Shown piece by piece: positions 22,377-24,856 of a stretch of DNA of 24,856 bases. Source of the DNA: Lachnospiraceae bacterium (lineage in GTDB: Bacteria; Bacillota; Clostridia; Lachnospirales; Lachnospiraceae); contig CAADSM010000042.1 of NCBI GenBank assembly GCA_900751785.1, positions 1 to 24,856 on the forward strand, written 5' to 3'. A program made the translations under genes and the position numbers. The notes beneath the pieces are model-generated. The model worked only from the letters and a program-made list of their open reading frames with translations. It was not told the DNA's origin and searched no databases. Numbering within the stretch: position 1 is the stretch's first letter; every line of letters begins with the position of its first letter.

Positions 22377-22407
22377 TACTTTAAAAATATGGTATATTTT
22401 TAAAGTA
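22377..22407. promoter_or_regulatory. Perfect 14-bp-arm palindrome, probable operator
   Basis: TACTTTAAAAATAT (22377-22390) and its exact reverse complement ATATTTTTAAAGTA (22394-22407) flank GGT. A TATAAT box starts 4 bases later at 22411-22416, so a dimeric protein here would sit across the -35 region of that possible promoter. The 3-base loop is short for a terminator and no T-run follows the right arm. Confidence 0.6.
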
Positions 22408-22472
22408 GTATATAATATATGTACAAAAATTTGTTTATGAAGGGTACGTTTTAGGTTACTTAAGAAATATAT

Positions 22473-22500
22473 TTGATTTTAACTATTTAGGCTCTATTAT
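22473..22500 (+). promoter_or_regulatory. Candidate promoter for the helicase operon
   Basis: TTGATT (22473-22478), a 16-base spacer and TATTAT (22495-22500) lie 52 bases before the start codon. An alternative -10, TATAAT at 22411-22416, sits just after the palindrome but lacks a good -35. In DNA this AT-rich, chance matches are common, so only one of these, or neither, may be used. Confidence 0.4.
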
Positions 22501-22551
22501 TCTGGATTTATTAAGGATAATTAGCGAAATCTTAAGTTTAGGGGGAGTTTT

Positions 22552-24618
22552 ATGTCGTTAAAAGATATTCCTATACGATTAAGTTACAAAAGTAAAGGTG
22601 AAGAAAACTTATTAGATGCCTTTTTAATACCTGCTTTGAGGCAATCCGTAAGCTACAAAAGGAGTGTTGGATTTTTTTCATCTACTGTTTTTGAAATAAT
22701 TGGTGTGGGTATTACGCAATTGATTGATAATGGTGGAAGTATACAGATTATTTGTAGCCCAGAGCTACGGGAAGAGGATATTGAGGCAATTCATTTAGGT
22801 ATTAAGATGAAAAAAGCGGTCGCAGAGCAATCTGTTTTAGAAGATTTGGAAAAGTGCTTAGACGCGGTCAGCGATGAAAATTTGAAAATGCTTATAGAAT
22901 TGATTAAAAATGATCAGTTGAATATCATGGTAGTTGAGGTAGATGATAAATTGGGGATTTATCATGATAAGATAGGCATTATAAAAGATTCTGACGGGAA
23001 TAAGGTTTTGTTTATAGGTTCACCTAATGAATCAAAGAATGCTTATTGCGGCAATTATGAGAAAATACGCATATCTGTCAGTTGGAATGAAAATGATATT
23101 GCTAGAATTCAAGATGATGAAGAAGAGTTTGATGATATTTGGAACGGAACCCATGAATTTATAAGTGGGGTAGATTGTACAAGTCTTGTTGGAAGAAAAT
23201 TAAAACAGGAATTATACAAACGTAAGTCAGCGGTTAAGGAAATATCTAAAGAGGGAGTGAATTTACGTACATATCAAAAAGAGGCTATTAAAGCATGGTT
23301 GGATAATAACAAACATGGATTTTTTGTAATGGCAACAGGAACGGGAAAAACATGGACGGCAATATATGCTGCTTTAGAAGTTATAAAACAAGAAAATATT
23401 TTTTTAGCAATTTGTGCACCTTATAAGCATTTGGTTCGTCAATGGTATGAAGATGTGCATAAGGTTCTTCCAGATAATCAGATAATTATGGTTTCAAGTG
23501 AAAATAATGATTGGGAAAAACAATTGTTAGATGCAATATATAATTCGAAATATCTTAATGGAGGAACGGTTATAGCAATTTCAACAATTGTATCATTTAA
23601 TCTTAAAAAATTTGAACGAGTAGTTAGTAAGACAAAGATGAAACGAATGCTAATTGTAGATGAGGCGCATCGTTTTAAGAATACATCGGAGCAAATCCAA
23701 AAAAAGTATGCTTATATGCTGGGGTTGAGTGCAACTCCTTTTAGTAAAAAAAATGACGAGATCGGTGAGAGTCTTATGAATTTTTTTGGTGGTCAAGTGT
23801 ATAATTTGCCAATAGAATATGCCATAGAGCATAATTATTTGGTTCAATATAATTATTTCCCTATTTATGTAAATGCAACGTATGAGGAGGAACGAAATTT
23901 TGAGCGTTATACTAGCCTTATGGCTTCATGCTTTAGGAATAATATATGTATAGATTTAGAAAACTTAGCTAAATATAAACGGGGAAGATTACGTGTTATT
24001 TCCATGGCACAAGAGAAAATTGATAAAATTTCATGGATTTTAGATCATATCAAGGAAAAAAATCATTTTATTGTATATTGTGGAGATGGAAGATTGTTTG
24101 ATGGAAATGCGGATGAGGGGAAAAAGTATATTCAATATGTTCAAGAAATATTAAAGGATCGAGGGCTCAAAGTAAATCAATTTACTGCAGAAGAAAATAT
24201 GAAGGAGCGAATGCAGTTAGTGAATTCTTTTAACAAGGGGATGATTGATTCTTTGGTTGCAATTCGATGCCTTGATGAAGGAATAAATATTCCATCAATT
24301 GAGGGAGCACTACTTTTATCAAGTAATGATGATTATAGAGAATTTGTGCAAAGGAGAGGAAGAATTCTTAGGACATATATAAATGAGTATACAGGACAAA
24401 GAAAAAAAGAGTCTAATATTTATGATGTTGTTGTATTGCCGAGTGACAAAATGTCAAATTTTGCATTAATCGAATTACGTAGATTTTATGAATATGCAAG
24501 ATTAGCGAAGAATGCTGAGAAATGTATTCAGGAGTTGGAAGATTTAGCAATACGTTATGGATTAGATATGGAAATCATAATGCAGACGGAAGATAATGAA
24601 GGAGAATTAGATGAATAA
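22552..24618 (+). CDS. PLD-nuclease / SF2 DEAH helicase fusion (putative defence protein)
   Basis: This 688-aa protein has two parts. Residues 1-205 form a phospholipase D-like domain with one HxK motif (YHDKIGI, H138 and K140) and FIGSPNES (157-160), the pattern of PLD-type nucleases such as the BfiI class. Residues 235-640 are an SF2 helicase: RTYQKEAI (Q-like motif), ATGTGKT (261-267), VDEAH (369-373), LSATPF (392-397), and QRRGRILR (600-607, motif VI). Such PLD-helicase proteins occur in restriction-like and other defence operons (family knowledge); this one cannot be assigned to a named system from the window. The gene is AT-rich, unlike everything to its left except the XRE gene. ATG 22552 follows AGGGGGAG. 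It overlaps the next start by 8 bases. Confidence 0.85.
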   Translation: MSLKDIPIRLSYKSKGEENLLDAFLIPALRQSVSYKRSVGFFSSTVFEIIGVGITQLIDNGGSIQIICSPELREEDIEAIHLGIKMKKAVAEQSVLEDLEKCLDAVSDENLKMLIELIKNDQLNIMVVEVDDKLGIYHDKIGIIKDSDGNKVLFIGSPNESKNAYCGNYEKIRISVSWNENDIARIQDDEEEFDDIWNGTHEFISGVDCTSLVGRKLKQELYKRKSAVKEISKEGVNLRTYQKEAIKAWLDNNKHGFFVMATGTGKTWTAIYAALEVIKQENIFLAICAPYKHLVRQWYEDVHKVLPDNQIIMVSSENNDWEKQLLDAIYNSKYLNGGTVIAISTIVSFNLKKFERVVSKTKMKRMLIVDEAHRFKNTSEQIQKKYAYMLGLSATPFSKKNDEIGESLMNFFGGQVYNLPIEYAIEHNYLVQYNYFPIYVNATYEEERNFERYTSLMASCFRNNICIDLENLAKYKRGRLRVISMAQEKIDKISWILDHIKEKNHFIVYCGDGRLFDGNADEGKKYIQYVQEILKDRGLKVNQFTAEENMKERMQLVNSFNKGMIDSLVAIRCLDEGINIPSIEGALLLSSNDDYREFVQRRGRILRTYINEYTGQRKKESNIYDVVVLPSDKMSNFALIELRRFYEYARLAKNAEKCIQELEDLAIRYGLDMEIIMQTEDNEGELDE

Positions 24619-24856
24619 GGATAATCTTGTTAATGAGATAATAAAAATTGAAAAAGAGTCTATGAAAAAGAGATTTGAAGCTACAAATGGAAAAGGCGAA
24701 AAATTTTCAAACATAAAAGCAGATACGGAAGTAGTAAATAAAATTTTGTCTTTGCTTGGTGAGGGGAAGAAAGGAAATAAGGTAAGCGCCAAATATTCCT
24801 GCGGATTTCCTGATCCTCAAGCTTTACCTATAATTGTAGTCGATAGATATTTAGAC
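24611..24856 (+). CDS. Unknown protein, 5' part only (runs off window)
   Basis: An open frame starts at ATG 24611, 6 bases after AAGGAG (24599-24604), and stays open for 82 codons to the last base. It overlaps the helicase stop by 8 bases, so the two are translationally coupled. The visible part begins MNKDNLVNEIIKIEKES, continues with a Lys-rich helical stretch (FEATNGKGEKFSNIKAD), and turns to KYSCGFPDPQALPIIVVDRYL. I do not recognise a family. Because the helicase carries only one HxK, the partner may supply target recognition, modification or regulation (inference). The downstream sequence is needed to name it. Confidence 0.75.
   Translation, partial: MNKDNLVNEIIKIEKESMKKRFEATNGKGEKFSNIKADTEVVNKILSLLGEGKKGNKVSAKYSCGFPDPQALPIIVVDRYLD

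Larger units (their letters stand above)
22031..22551. other. 521-bp AT-rich non-coding stretch at composition boundary
   Basis: There is no credible gene here on either strand; the longest plus-strand start-to-stop I traced by eye is 23 codons (22111-22182) without a ribosome site. The stretch is strongly AT-rich, unlike the genes to its left and like the helicase to its right. It contains a terminator-like hairpin (22216-22265), a long palindrome (22377-22407), and promoter-like boxes before the helicase. It may be the left boundary of an acquired segment; I found no clear attachment-site duplication within the window. Confidence 0.7.

Noticed and set aside
22552..24618. Cas3, RecG or type I restriction HsdR identity for the helicase
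   Set aside because: There is no HD domain, no RecG wedge and no HsdR nuclease motif; the N-terminus is PLD-like instead.

Overview
The window looks like chromosome of a mid-GC member of the Clostridia, most likely Lachnospiraceae. The basis is strong AGGAGG-type ribosome sites, dense same-strand operons with ATGA or short overlaps, a Firmicutes-type LexA box (GAAC-N4-GTTC), and family content (SatD/DUF3307 pair, Clostridia-type Y-family polymerase, SRAP, MerR-ABC operon). Species is inferred, not proven. Every gene I accept is on the + strand. No rRNA, tRNA, CRISPR array or insertion sequence was seen.

Layout. 1-111 is a GC-rich edge. 112-2708 holds a VOC/glyoxalase-fold protein, a MATE efflux pump and an overlapping TraX-family membrane protein. 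2709-4259 is a SatD-family protein with a C-terminal HTH, coupled to a DUF3307 membrane protein, behind a promoter carrying three copies of a 21-bp element. 4360-9380 is sbcD-sbcC (ATGA overlap) followed by an SdpI-like membrane protein. 9522-10766 is a lone AT-rich XRE-type regulator with ankyrin-like repeats. 10889-11848 is a 2-hydroxyacid dehydrogenase homologue whose catalytic residues appear to be missing, closed by a clear terminator. 11995-14390 is a MerR regulator plus ABC ATPase and permease, driven by a 19-bp-spacer MerR-type promoter. 14499-16646 is an LTA synthase-family phosphotransferase. 16694-19123 is an SOS unit: LexA box inside the promoter, Y-family polymerase, a small unknown protein, and an SRAP abasic-site crosslinking protein ending in a clamp-binding-like QMSLF. 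19227-22030 is a Lon-type AAA+ ATPase without a protease domain, then a DUF1653 protein, a 90-aa unknown and a DUF1810 protein.

At about 22031 composition changes sharply to AT-rich. After about 520 bases of non-coding DNA with a terminator-like hairpin and a 14-bp-arm palindrome comes a PLD-nuclease/SF2-helicase fusion. It is translationally coupled to an unrecognised gene cut by the window end. This looks like the left edge of an acquired, possibly defence-related, operon.

The candidates most worth follow-up are the SatD/DUF3307 module with its operator array, the SOS cassette with two clamp-motif proteins and an unknown middle gene, the protease-less Lon-like ATPase cluster with a phased TTTCnGAAA array, and the helicase operon at the right edge.
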